Positions 49,849 through 62,169 are shown, counted from the stretch's first letter. The stretch: DNA of 64,000 nucleotides from Sisyra terminalis (GCA_958496175.1 OY292275.1:39075701-39139700), one strand, 5' to 3'. Notes: generated by a model from the sequence alone, not told the origin. Translations and numbers: made by a program.

Positions 49849-50587
49849 CAGAACTGTTCAAGATACTCTTGGAAAGTAGGTAGGTACTAGGTACTAGATT
49901 AGTTACTTTTTAGAAAGTATCCGAAATTGTTTTGGGTATTTGATCATTCTTAAAAAGGAACTTAAATACTTACCATAAGTCGCTTTTAAAGATACTTAAA
50001 ACGAAACTTTTTTTGTTTCTTTGTATACTATGTATGTACAAACTTTCTTGACGTATTCGGTAAAGTTTCTCATTATTTTTTAAATTAAGGAAAAGGAAAT
50101 TATATATTCCTAAAACCCCAATAATCCCAACACACTTTAAAAAATAATAGATAATTAATAAAGAAAGGTATATACTGAACTTTATAAAACTATACAAAAT
50201 ATAACTCTAAATAAAGTAAAAAAATAAAACAATTTAAATTTTAGCAAAAAAAAACACAAATTAAGTATTATTTTCTACAACCAGATAGTCAGGTATACCA
50301 TTTTAATTTTACTACATACTTAATTATTAGTTACTTTTTGTTGTTTTAGATACTTTTCGGTATCAATTCTGCTACTTTTTCCTCACTAAAATGCTATTAC
50401 TTTGTTACCTTTACTAAGATTTAAGATAATGGAACTCAAGATACTACAAGAAATAATTCCTTTTAAAAAATATCTAAGTCATTTTTTTTGTAAAAAAATA
50501 AAGGAACTAAGATACAGTAACTTAGATACTTTAATGTTACTAAGTTATTTCTAAGTAACTTAGGTAGTTCTTTTTCTGAATGTTCTG
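49849..50587. mobile_element. hAT-like inverted-repeat element, copy 2
   Basis: The ends are CAGAACTGTTCA and, on the minus strand, CAGAACATTCA. The body shares GGAACTAAGATACAGTAACT plus TAGATACTTTA and TTTGTATACTATGTATGT with the copy at 22.15 kb, in the same order. The flanks CTTAGAAC and TCTAGGGC match at 4 of 8 with all differences transitions, so a duplicated target is only weakly supported. Non-coding: the 75-codon frame at 49970-50197 is AT-driven. Confidence 0.68.
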
Positions 50588-50607
50588 TCTAGGGCTCAGA
50601 TCTATCC

Positions 50608-50611
<4 letters not shown>

Positions 50612-50643
<32 letters not shown>
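50612..50643. repeat. (TC)n microsatellite
   Basis: About 15 TC units immediately downstream of the hAT-like copy 2. Read on the minus strand it encodes an Arg-Glu run, which is an artefact. Confidence 0.95.
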
Positions 50644-50646
<3 letters not shown>

Positions 50647-50799
50647 GTCTTTCCACCCCTATAGGTTTGGTAATATAATTTTCCATGATTTCCAATCCTA
50701 TACTAAATGTGCGGTTACTGGAAATTAGATAAATAACATTGCTCATAAAAAACATCGAAATTTTCAAAAGTGAAACATAGATATTAAAAACATGGACGT

Positions 50800-51235
50800 T
50801 TATGAACGATACATATCGATTTTTTTTCGATGGTTTTTACAACTATATAAATATATTATTATAAAATATTTCATAAATAATAATATACGATATCGTAAAA
50901 TCCGTCAGTTTATAATCTAATGTCGTTAGAGTACAATATAGCCTACCGTTAATTTATAACCTCACGCGTTATATTATAAACTGACAGGGTTGACTAATCT
51001 ACGCGTGGGACTGAGAGAGGTATCTGTTTATGTGTGAAGCTTATGTAAGTTATGAAGTTTATGTAAATAATGAAGTTGCCGAAGTTGGACGAAAGTTGCC
51101 GCTATGATAAAATATTTTTCATAAAGCATCGCTCTTGGAAAACGCTGTATCATCGATGTTTCGGGTTTCAACATCGACATTAAAGCATTAATGTTCATAA
51201 ACGATGTTTGAAAAAATCGGTATATCGTTTGCATC
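50800..51235. mobile_element. possible hAT-like relic with ATCGATGTTT arrays
   Basis: The left side reads GAACGATACATATCGATTTTTTTTCGATGG. The right side on the minus strand reads AAACGATATACCGATTTTTTC and AAACATCGTTTATG. Between 51,150 and 51,215 there are several CATCGATGTTTC-type repeats, as in the 6.7-7.4-kb relic. Exact termini and target duplication not established. Confidence 0.45.
50902..50988. repeat. 87-bp foldback element nested in the hAT-like relic
   Basis: CCGTCAGTTTATAATCTAAT (50902-) pairs with its near-complement ending TATTATAAACTGACAGG (50988). Inner bases are also partly complementary (GTTAGAG / CCTCACGCG), so most of the 87 bp folds into one hairpin. Confidence 0.6.
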
Positions 51236-51259
51236 CTACAGACAATGAGTGGCAAGTCA

Positions 51260-51780
51260 GCTCCTTTACATGGTCTACCACCGTATGGGAGATTTTCTTC
51301 TCATATGTTAGCCTTCTCGTTTTCACTCAAACCATTAATAGTTCCATTTCTCCAGTTCTTCTAACCCTATAACCGAAATTTCGCAAATATGCTTTGTTTG
51401 TTCTACTAATGGGTCTACCATGTAAACTTAGTTCTTTCAAGATAAATTTAAAGTTCTTTTCTCTGTCCATTTACTCTTAGTGTTCATTTGTATAGTTCAA
51501 AGGTTTCAATCTTTTACTGGTCTCTTCTTAAGGATCATCTTCGTACATACAGACGTATGTGGCAATTGGAAATTCCAATGGCGATTGGAAATCAAAACGT
51601 TGGCCAGTTTTACTTTAGTATTTATTAATATTTTTGTTAGCTTCACCGCTACTTTTCTGGCAATTGCTGTACGTTGTTTGATTTCTTCACTGTATCTTCC
51701 GATGTTAATGACTAGTATATATCTAAGTATATGATCTTTGGGACTATTTCGCAACCATTTATTTCTCTAATTTCTGGTGA
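51260..51780 (-). pseudogene. LINE (RTE-like) RT C-terminal fragment
   Basis: The minus strand reads REINGCEIVPKIIYLDIY, then after a frame change IGRYSEEIKQRTAIARKV followed by AVKLTKILINTKVKLANVLI. This matches the iNGeeIe.V..yvYLGs..t..G...EI+.RIa.Ark.f.kl.kil segment after the RT active site in RTE-like arthropod LINEs. Further on, RNFGYRVRRTGEMELLM and VKTRRLTYEKK recall the C-terminal rRLtY.GHi block. Frameshifts and stops show decay. A family relationship with the 29.8-kb fragment is likely, but not proven. Confidence 0.6.
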
Positions 51781-54157
51781 ATTACTCCAACTACTTAGAT
51801 CATATCAATCCCATTATAGTCAAATTAAATTTGTAATCAGAAATTCCAAATTATGCGCTACAAAATATTTCAACACTTTTAACTCCCTTATTTTTCAGGT
51901 TCAGTTTAATGGATGTATGCATTCATTGTAAAGTTATTTTAAAACTTTTTTTTGAGCTTTCAAAAGTAGGTTCTACAGGCTTATCCCACAGATTTTGTAT
52001 TTGCAACTAGTACAAAGCGTACTGTTTTTTTCTTTTTTTTTTCTAGGTCGCAACAATTCAGTCTTCCGTAATTTCTCCTATAACATTGCCCATTTTTTAC
52101 GAGAACTTTAGAGTTGGTTACCACAATATTAAAGTGAATTATGAAAAAAGTACAGTGCTCTGATTTTCCTTTACGTTTGTTTTTGCATGATTATTAACGA
52201 TGATTTAATCGCTCTACTTCGAATTCAGTCTTTAGTTGATTGTAAATACTCAGCTTTGAATCCAGTTAAAATAATATTGTATACTTCTTGCATTGATATG
52301 AAAGCCAGCAGAATCTCCTATGGAAAAAGTACAAAATCAAAGCAAATTACTATCAATCTATTCTTAACTGGAGTATAATCTAGACAGTTTGAAGGTACGG
52401 ATTGTACGGATTCATTTTATTATATATTTCAATAGTATCCATTTTTTTAACAGTAAAATCAAAATAACTTAACTGAAAATTTTGAGAACCACACCATAAG
52501 TTCTTGGTAAAACGAAAAATTTGCGTAATCCATTGCATTGCTTACAGAACAGAATGAAAGTGTTATTTTTTTCTATTTCAATATTTATTTCAGCACTTTT
52601 GCCTCAAGTGTTAATATGCACCAACTCAAAAAAAGTTTGAAGCATTCTGGAGTTGTCCTTAATGATCTTCTTTGAAGACAGGAAATGTGACACAATATGA
52701 TTGGTCACATATATTTATTACTAACCTGAACATGACTGTATGAATGTAAAAAGATGATCTGAGAATCGCTATTGCCGACATTCAAAAACGTAATTTACGT
52801 CAGATTGTAATATTTCTTTGTGATTTCTTGTGAATGACGAAGTGACGGCGCCAAGACGCTTTTGTGTTACATAAAATTCCAGACATCGATGAGACCTTTT
52901 TCTTTTTGATCTTATACCAACGTGTGAATCGCGTTTCTTTCAGTCACACACTTTATGATTCTATCGATTGTATCAACCGACGAAAAATTTAAGGAATTCA
53001 TCGAACGGATTGAGAGACTAAAACTAGTCGTGAACACCAAAACACATAATAAAAATGTGTGAGCTTTTCAAAACGTTTTTTTCATAAACATCCCGATGGT
53101 CACAAGCTAAATGATTAAGATTGAGCAGTGATTTTTTCTTTTTAATTAGCCCAAAAATAAATTCAATTTCAATTCTCTAAAAACAATATAGCGTTACTGA
53201 TTCTCCCACGATCTAAACCTGAATTTGTCGTATAAAATTCCTTAGGGTATACGTCTTATTATGAATCAATGGTATTTGAAATTCTTTTCTACTTTTTTAT
53301 TACTGCAACAGCAGACATTTACAAATGGACAACAGAATTTTTATGTTTGTCAAAAAAACAATACTATTCATTTTACCGAGGCTATCAATCTGCCCACTGG
53401 TCTGTGAACTTGAAACCGCCACCAAATCTTATCTGATTTTAACATTATATTTTCTCTATGTTGATGAGATCGGGACTTCTATGTGTGACATCATGACACC
53501 TCTTTTTTGAATTTAGGTTGCTCATTATTACAGTATATCGCTAATAAAATCCCATCTCGGCATTACAAAAGCATATTATAGTGAGTTTAGAAGTTTCTCC
53601 ACGTAGAAGTAAACATATTTATCTATAGAAATACCTAGGACATTACAGTAAGTTTACATTTGATACAATCAAATCAAAACCTGCAAATGAGCATTCAAAA
53701 TACTCACATCTAGACGAATTATTTTGGAATTCTCGTTTTTCTTTACAATCTACAACCTAGGAACACATAGTTTTATCACGAGGAAAAAAAAATAAAAAGT
53801 GGACATTTACAAAAACTAAACACCTACTTTTGTGGCTTTCGGATCCAATAGCCACAACCTCTTCACTAAAGAGTTGGATTTTGGTTAGCACCAATCGTGA
53901 AAGCTTTAGATCTAGGATACCTATTTATTAATAAACACAAATATTAAAATTAAGTAGGAATTAATTAAATTAATATTTTAATTTTATTTTCAAAGACAAT
54001 ATTGTATGAAATCAACTTTTACAACTCTTTTCGATAATCATCGTTTACAGTAATTTATGTATTAAGAATATCAAAACGTTACTATAAGTTTAAGTTTCCG
54101 CCAATTTGTTGTAGTAATATACCTAATAGCGTATGATGCACATATGTTGTTTATGGT
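51781..54157. other. AT-rich non-coding stretch
   Basis: No supported gene. An 8-bp inverted repeat TTGTGGCT/AGCCACAA lies near 53829-53858. A CG-rich patch GACGGCGCCAAGACGC near 52843 is unidentified. Confidence 0.4.
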
Positions 54158-54600
54158 GAGGAATTCAATAAACTCCAGTGCGCTTTAACGGAGGACTGCA
54201 GGTGAGCCGATAAAGGAAAATAAAAATTAAACAAACAAATCACACCATATAACTTTCAATACCAGACAACAGTGCTGCCTGCCAGTAATGCTCAAAAATA
54301 TCGAGATAAGTACTCCAAATGGATCACGTGAAATATTTGGGAATGTACCTGGATAGATGGTTAACTTAGGCAAAATATGTAAAATAAAAAATAAAGTAGC
54401 CTAACAAGAAAAACGAAAAGTTATACTGGCAGATTTGCCACAGGTAACAGTTGACCGTAGAAAACAAATTAATTCGTTACAAAGTACTAATAAAATAAAT
54501 TTGGATCTACGGAGTGGACCTTTGAATCACAGCACCCAACTCAAATGAAAAAATAATTCAAACTAGTGTAAAACCCGTTAAGCTTCATCTTAACGAAAAG
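54158..54600 (+). pseudogene. jockey-family LINE RT fragment, plus strand
   Basis: Read across frames on the plus strand: EEFNKLQCALTEDCR (54158-), SHHITFNTRQQCCLPVML (54241-), then DHVKYLGMYLDRWLT, QLTVENKLIRYKVLIK and IWIYGVDL. Each block aligns in order with the intact jockey copy at 28.5 kb (TEKLQGALDML, SVHVTFTTKRDTCPHIF, EAKYLGIHLNRRLTW, HLSLESKLMIYKAVLK, VWTYGIQL). Several stops and at least one frameshift. Homology fades after about 54600. Confidence 0.8.
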
Positions 54601-54609
54601 TATTAAGGA

Positions 54610-55080
54610 CAGAGATCAGCTGTTTTAACTATAACGAAATACAATTTTGATGGAGAAGAGTGAGTGAGCAAGATTTATTGAGCTTTGATGCGGCTGAAGT
54701 GAGAGAGACTATTTCTACGCACCAACGAAAATATCTCACTGATCAGCAATCTTAATATATAAGATATTCTAGTCTGTAGACAATAATCGTTGTATCATGT
54801 TACATAAATAATGTGAGAATCCACAAAACCTACAAGTGTAACATGTAAAATATAAAGCTAACCTAAATGATTATTATTATTTGCAAATCTGTACTCTACA
54901 CCAATAAGCCACACTGCACCCACAAATAACGAACACATTTTTAATACTTTCTACTTCCGTATTTTTTTTTTCAGTAGTAAAGCTCTTCAAACAATTTTTA
55001 TTAATTATTTATTCTTATTCAATAGAATTAGTTTTATTCACTTTTATTCAGTAATTTAGTTGTTACTTTTATTCACAATT
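54610..55080. other. unassigned spacer between two opposed LINE fragments
   Basis: No gene recognised. It separates the plus-strand and minus-strand jockey remnants. Confidence 0.4.
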
Positions 55081-55084
55081 ATTA

Positions 55085-55745
55085 GTTTTTATTTGAATTG
55101 ACCCGTTAGTTCCAATATTGAGGGTCTTTTTATTCTTTTATTATCGGCGCTGTTAAGCTAGTTGAGGGCTAGCTTGTTAGGATAGTTGTCTAGTCTTATT
55201 TAGTAACTTTGAGCATGCTTTGCAATAATATCCTTAACTTTATCAATTTGGAGACCTTCGTGTGTGTAGTCGTTGTTAATATAAGCATGGTAGGCTTTTT
55301 CTGAGAGTTTCGGATTAAAATCGCTGGATAATCTGTATTGGAAAGAGATGCTGTATTCCAAAGTCCCAGTTCATATATCTAGATTGGTTTCAATATTGAC
55401 TTGTACACCGCTATTATGTTTTCAATAGATAATTGTGACTTATGCCCGATCAGCCAGTATAGTTTTCCAAATTTTTGGTTCAGCTGCTTTTTTTTATCTT
55501 TCATATGATACGCCAAGGTTATCCGTCTATCTAAGTACAATCCCAGGTATTACTGTTATTTTTATCTGAATTGAGTTATTTCAACTCCATTCAATACCTT
55601 CTGAGGACAGTTCTAGCGCCTAGTAGTAAACGTAACGTGAATTAATATAATTTCATTATCCTTAATTCTCAATTTGCTGACCCACAGGTAAAAAATGTTT
55701 ATTACCCCTTGAAGCTCCCCTATAATATCGTAGCTTATGCTTGAC
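55085..55745 (-). pseudogene. jockey-family LINE RT fragment, minus strand
   Basis: The minus strand reads GELQGVINIFYLWVSKLRIK, ILIHVTFTTRR, LNQKFGKLYWLIGHKSQLSI, ENIIAVYKSILKPI, LGLWNTASLSN, KAYHAYINNDYTHEGLQI and IKRPSILELTGQF. These blocks follow the same order as the intact copy at 28.5 kb from just after the FADD motif to the C-terminus. At least five stops plus frameshifts. The 3' side (55085-54980) is A-rich on the coding strand. It is a distinct, older insertion from the 54.2-kb fragment, since it covers overlapping domains in the opposite orientation. Confidence 0.85.
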
Positions 55746-55749
55746 TGCG

Positions 55750-58340
55750 TCCCTTTATTTTACGAATTTTATCTCTAAAAAATAGTCATTTTTAACCGAA
55801 AATCTACTTTTATTAAATCATTTTTTTAAACTTCCACTTCTTACGATATGATCAAAGTTATAGTTATCATAATACATTAAAATTATTAAACACTGAACCT
55901 AACTTTTTTTGTTATCTCTTCATCTATGGACTTTCAATGTTTCTACTGCGGAATACTAAATTCAACAATGTTAAAAATTATGCAACGCAAAAATCGCTGT
56001 TCGTTTATAGCAAATGCTTTTAAATGTAGAATAAAATACAGCGTCAAACGCCTTAAATGCAATAATCTGCGGTCTGTGTTTTATTAAATTAAATCTCCAT
56101 TAAATTCTTTTATAATTACCTAACAAATACTTTGCCCGTTCAGTTCTAATGGCTGTACATACAACTCTGTATGTCGTAACGTTTTAAAGCTTTTGTGATA
56201 ATGGAACTTACTCGTTTACATACTAAAACAATTTGCGTATTAATTAAGTGTTGTTTTTTTTTTACTCAATGATGTTTCAACGCAATTGTACTATTAATGT
56301 GAAAAATAAAATCTCTTCAGTGCAGTCCATAATTACGTTTGAATTTTCACTATTTTTAATCATTAAAATTATTGTGTAATTAATTTTTGAGATATTCTTC
56401 CGCAGTTATAATTAATTTATTTTATACGGAATAAAATCTAGTAAGTATATTAATTCTATTAATTATTAATTTAAAAATAACCATTAATGTTGTTCTTAAT
56501 TGTTTTTAAAGCACGTGTTGACTATTTATATACTTCACCGAAAGATACAGATCTTTCATTAATTTTTTTGGAAAGGTTAATTGAAAAATTATAAACGATT
56601 TAAATTGTAAAATAGATGATATATTATTACGGTTAATTCTATGTGAAAAGAGTTATTAATTTTTATTGGAAAGTACGTGTTTATGAGCATGTAGATATAA
56701 TTTTCTATACCTAAGTGGTGTCACTTAACTTGCTATGTGATTATAATATCAAATCTGTATGTAATTTATGTGACTCTAATCAGGTGATAAAAAAGAAGTA
56801 GGTAAATAGAATTATCGATTGTATTAAGAAAGAAATATAAACCAGATTTACTTGGTAAAAGGTATGGGAAAAACCAGACTCCCTCTGTTTAGCAGATGTT
56901 TGCCTTTTTGACTGCTGCTAGGGGTTGTAAATTTGTGGTGTTTTTATTTTTATTATCTTCATAGATCTTGTTACATGAACAGGTATTTAAAATGACTTCT
57001 GGTATTAGTTAATCTTCATTTACATCTAGTCAATCCTAAAGTCATAAGATTATGTTAGACAATCTTAGCTTAGTGTTAAATGCGAAAAATATATTTTTGT
57101 TGAAATGTCATTTTTGTTTTCAACAAACATAATTTTATTCAAAAAGATTCGCAGAATATCAACAATACAAATTTTAAGTTTTATAAATTTTTTGTAATTA
57201 TGTAATAAGGAATCAGTTTCAAACTTTATATTAGAAACCAAAAAATAAAAGAATTTGTAAAAATTTAAGATCGTTTTTATGTCTATAATTTTAATGCCTC
57301 CAAATTTTAGAAACAATATATTTTTATATACTTCATTATTACAATATCTTTAGCTTGTTAAATGAATAGATAAGTGATGGTTTCTAAATTTGTATGAGAA
57401 GTTAGAAGAAAATAATTTATCATAAAATTTAAGAAATCTTTTGAAATTTGGTTTTACTTTAAAACAAATATTAAATCTTTATGAATTATGAGTTGTTTAT
57501 TTTGTGGTATAATAAAGAACATTAAGGTTTTTTGAACAACTTTAAATTTGATAGATTAATCATACTTTTCGCAATCCGATTCTACGAGTACCTATACCTC
57601 CAGTAGACTTTAAGAGAATTAAATTGTCTTCAGTTTACTGCATATTCTTATAAAGTACTAAATTCACAAGAGAAATTTAACATAGGAGTATAGAAATTTA
57701 TGATTTTAATATCTGTTCAATTCTTGTTTTAGTTTTTATATAAGTAAAATAATCATATGAATAAATAAAGTCTTAAGCATTTGGCTCTTTAAGCATATAA
57801 GGCTCTATTTCAAATCTCTATGGCTAAAATGTGATTACAAAACAAAAGTCTTTAAAAAAGAAGTTATATTAAAACCTTAGTTTCTATTTGTTCTTAACTG
57901 TTAGTTCTGATATCACTTCACTTTAAAAATACTGAAGTTTTGTTTAATATGTCCCTTCTTTATTAATAGATTGGAAGCATATTCGGATCAGCAAGAAACA
58001 GTGCACCATGATCTTCTTAATTGGTTACTGCGGTAGGTTATATATAATCAATTCTTGAAAATGTTACTGTAATTATATGTACAAATCAATTCACTTTCAA
58101 ATACGCAATTTGTGAAATAAAATAAGGGAATTGCCTAGAAAGCTTAGAAATGAGTGCTGCAGAATATAGATGAATGATCAAAATCTAATTGTCCATATTT
58201 GTCACTAGAAACTAGCGACTAGCGACAGCATGAAAATGAATCTTTAAACAGGTGAGATTATATTTTGTAGAAGTATGTTGTAGAAAAGGTACGAGGACTT
58301 AAGGAATTGAGAGGAAATAACAATTTAGATTTATCATTAA
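55750..58340. other. AT-rich non-coding stretch
   Basis: No supported gene or repeat. The 83-codon frame at 57065-57316 (minus) has no motif. Confidence 0.45.
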
Positions 58341-58346
58341 TCTTAT

Positions 58347-58365
58347 GGAGCACGTTCACTCTAGT
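58347..58365. repeat. solo arm of the 11.5-kb MITE family
   Basis: GGAGCACGTTCACTCTAGT matches the right arm of the 11,501-11,617 element (GGAGCACGTTTACTCTAGT) at 18 of 19 positions. The partner arm was not found. Confidence 0.5.
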
Positions 58366-58464
58366 TTAAAATTCAGTGGTCCCGACATTTTTGCATTGAA
58401 AGACTCTTTGCTGGAACGTCACTAGGAATTACTTTCAAACCTTTTTAATTTAGATTTTTTGAAT

Positions 58465-58505
58465 TGTTATTTACCGTCGCTTTGTAACTACTAAGGTATT
58501 TATCT
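58465..58505 (-). repeat. SINE family A 3' tail fragment
   Basis: TTGTTATTTACCGTCGCTTTGTAACT matches the end of the SINE (minus orientation). CTACTAAGGTATTTA is shared with the 37.3-kb tail. Confidence 0.55.
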
Positions 58506-58509
58506 ATAA

Positions 58510-61140
58510 TTGGGACTTTGTAGCCCAGTAACTCTTTTAAGTTGGTATAAGTAAAACAATTTTTCAGGTTTGATTAAAGTATGACACCCTTGTTACAACT
58601 ATTCGATTTTTTTCCGCATTTGCTTACGGGACGCATAAGTGGGTGCCTTGTAAACCCTCTCTATTTGGAAAACTGAGTAAATGGGAAGCTTTAATTAGTG
58701 AATAGAAATTCTTAGTCCCTTAAGATTTCAAATATGCAGGTTTCACTGAACCTAATTTCACAATCCTCCATTCAACATACTTATCGAAATTAAAAATATC
58801 ACTTTTACGTTATCAATCATTATTCTTCACTAATGTAAATTAATGAAAAATAAACTAAATATTAATTTTATCTTCAAAACAAGATCAGAACTACTGTAAA
58901 ATATTTGTAAGTCGACTTTCATAATAAATATTTTAACTTAAATACATATAAAAATGATCTATGCTATTTAATGAGAATATTAATAATTTTTATTCTTTTA
59001 AAGTTTGAAAAAATATTTTTTTTAAACGTTATTGAATGTTGTAAGTTTAGGTTTAAATTCCGGCTAGTAAAGCTTTTCCAAAAAACATAAAGATTAAGCG
59101 GCAGTGAGCTTTTTGAATGAAAAAATCTACAAAATCATAAACAAAATAGCAATATATATTTGGAAATCAATGTTCCAACTTTGAAGAAAAGTATTTCAGT
59201 TATTTACTATGAGCGGTGAACACATTTAAATTATGTAGAATATTTAGAACAGAAATAAAATAGTTTCCGAGTTCAATCACTCTAAAGTCCAATAATTGCT
59301 ATTCTAATTTCTATGTAATTTGTAATGATTGTAAAGAAAGCAAATGGCATTAAAAATAAAAGTAAAACAATTTCGTTTGTTCAATACCACACAAATATAT
59401 TGACATAGACCTTGAGAATTAAAATTGGCGATCCATTAAATAGCGACGAGCGAAGGTGTGGTAAAAGATATGTTCAGTACATAATGATCTACATAATATT
59501 AAACAGATTATCAGTAACAAATAATTCAAATTCTTTTATTTCATTTGATAAACAAATAAATATCATTTGGAAAGACAAAGAGTTTCGATTAAATTCGTAT
59601 GATGTCATCGCTATCACAGATCAGCAAAGTGTTTGTATCCTCTCGCTATATTATCATTTTCATCTCTTCTCAATGATAATTAAAGGTTCAACAAATTACA
59701 TACGTAGGTTAACAATCCATGTGCGATACAATGCAAATTAATCGATTTGTTTGATATTGAAATGGGAAACAAATAAATCACTTCCCTTTCAAATTAATAT
59801 AAACCGAAATTTGCTTGGTATGTTAAACAATGGTTTTATTCAATGATACTAAATGATAACATGCCTTTCTTTTCTTTCAATCAAATACTTAATTTATTCA
59901 AAAATAACATTGAAATTATTTCAATTACGTATTTTAACATATTTTTCTCATTATTATAAATACATTACAAACAAACGCACTTGAAATGAAATCTCGATAA
60001 TAGTTAAACAATAATATTTAAGATTTTTTTCACAAATAGATATAATATTACGTCAATTCTTGTTTGTTCAATCCAGTTATAATAATATATAAAAAACATA
60101 CTGATGAAAAAAAAATATATCAAAATATATCAAATTACAGAAGTATTTAAAAAATTTAGATCAAAAAAGTTGTTTGGTTCATATGAACCAAGCAACGTAT
60201 ATACGTATTTGTGCATGATACCTATAATATTAACAATATTTAAAAGGCTAAGTTGTTTGAAATCAAATTACTCAGTCTTGATTTTCTGCACAATAAATTG
60301 GTCTTAAATTTAAAACATTACAAAAATTTGGAATAGTTTTATTGACTAAATTGTTCTAAACTTAATTATAGAATTGCAAAAAATATTAAATTAATATAAA
60401 TATACATATAATATAAAGAGACAAAAAACTCTTAGTTTCATATTTAACGATTTTAAACTCATAAGTATTTGCATGTTCCAAATTTAATCTTGAACCGATA
60501 ATGATATACTGATGGGAATGATTAAGTTTGACCGTTATAACGAATGCCTTCGTAAAAATAAAAACTTTTTTTTTGTGATATAAATCATACCTATTTTACA
60601 TCTTTATCATAAAAAAAATCTAATGTTTTCGCCATATGATTTAATTCTACCGAACTATACATTTTACTGATTTCATTAAAAAATATTTTTTAATCTAGGA
60701 TCTTAAATAATTTTTATGCTTGGTTAATCGGCAGATTTCCTGCTGAAATAACAATCAAAGCCGATGATATACGTTCGTAAACTTGTATGCAGCTTTCAAA
60801 AGCAATAGGGATAGTGCAGACTCTACATTATAAGTAATAGCAAAGACTGCACCATATCGATGCAAAGCTTTTTTCTTATAACTTTTTTTTTGAGCTGTTT
60901 AAATTTAACTAACAATGAACACTAACCGAGTAAATTTAAACTATTAACTTATCAAATAATTGTTATAAACACAGTTTTGTATTAATAGTGAAAATATCCA
61001 TTATTAATAAAAAAAAGAACTGCCTGAAAAAAAGTTACAGTTTCGACCAAAATTTATGGTGAAACCGAATTTCGATATTGGTTGTTCAACTTATTTCAGT
61101 TGAACAGTAATTTCAAATAACTGTTTAGTACTTTCAATGG
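58510..61140. other. AT-rich non-coding stretch
   Basis: The 109-codon plus-strand frame at 59412-59741 and the 67-codon frame at 60104-60307 have no recognisable motifs or initiation context. I see nothing else supported. Confidence 0.4.
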
Positions 61141-61153
61141 TACCAACGATTCG

Positions 61154-61360
61154 TTACCTATTTTTAATCTTCAAATTATTTTTTTTCAGAATTACCAAAT
61201 GATTCAAAGCGTTATCATTATCAACAATACTCCCGGCAATAATTCCATAATTTACTTTACTTTCAACCAAGCCATGGTGTAACGTTTTCAAGATATATGG
61301 ATGTAGCCAATTACTGAATTTATAAAACAAAAAGTAAAGTATTTGACCTTTCTTACACAT
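61154..61360 (-). pseudogene. LINE RT C-terminal fragment (jockey/CR1-like)
   Basis: The minus-strand frame contains PYILKTLHHGLVESKVNYGI and, a little further, NALNHLVILKKNNLKI. It matches the lktvYyalveSr+.YGi..WG.........l..lQKkaiRii block downstream of the RT domain in jockey and CR1-type LINEs. The tryptophan-glycine after YGI is replaced by Ala-Gly. No RT core upstream and no clear continuation downstream. Another clade from the 28.5-kb jockey copy, judging by the motif form. Confidence 0.6.
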
Positions 61361-61732
61361 GCTTTACCTATATACATAAACATTTAATATTCGTTAGTTC
61401 AAAATCTTTAATCTCCTAAAATTGTTAACCGCTCGTTTTGAAATTTTCATACAAATTTTTCATATACGCCATATACGCGCATGTTTTTATTAAATTATGA
61501 GACTCAATAGAGTTTCGCATCATCAGATATAGCGAGTGATACTGTTGGTTGATAAAGAAAAGTTTTTTATTGTTATTTTTGAGCTATAATCGATATTTTC
61601 AGCGATATATTGCGTTTTGTTTCAAAACTTAATTGAAAATTGTGTATTTTTAAGATAAGTTACAGTAAGTACTGTGATGGAAGCTGCAAGTCGCTAAGGC
61701 AGGTGTTATTAACAGCTTTCATAATATATTCT

Positions 61733-61762
61733 GGCAGGACAACGTCTGCCGGATTCAGCTAG
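61733..61762 (+). mobile_element. Helitron-like 3' terminus
   Basis: A hairpin GGCAGgAC-AAC-GTCTGCC (61733-61750) is followed 8 bases later by CAGCTAG and a T, the same arrangement as the 42-kb element. The 5' end of this copy was not located. The sequence from about 61,440 may belong to it. Confidence 0.6.
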
Positions 61763-62169
61763 TTAAATAATAATAGCCTTTAATTTTTTTCTTTATATTT
61801 CCTATTGTAATATTTTATTAATAAGACTTTAGTTGTAATTTAACTATAAAAAGCATACTTTTTTATCGTTGCATTTTAAAACTTCTAGAACCTAATAAAT
61901 CTTAAGCTAAACGTCTCGTATGCTTGTGACAGGGGTTATTTTTTCTTAGTTCACGTCAGTATATTTTCTTTTCTATTGCACATTTATCGTATCTTGAACA
62001 TAAAAAAACACATGATGTTCACTTAAATGTAATATTCAAATATTATTTTTAAGAATAAGCGAATGTTTAAAATCTGAGTAAATGACTGGAGGCAAAAGAA
62101 GCGATGAAAAATACCATAAAAATGGGTTTATAAAAATCACTGTGAAGTATGGAGGAACACCACCACAAA

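Noticed and set aside
50540..50767. Minus-strand frame with an Arg-Glu repeat
   Set aside because: The repeat is the translation of the (TC)n microsatellite.
59412..59741. 109-codon plus-strand frame
   Set aside because: No recognisable domain, no initiation or splice context, and a composition expected by chance in AT-rich DNA.
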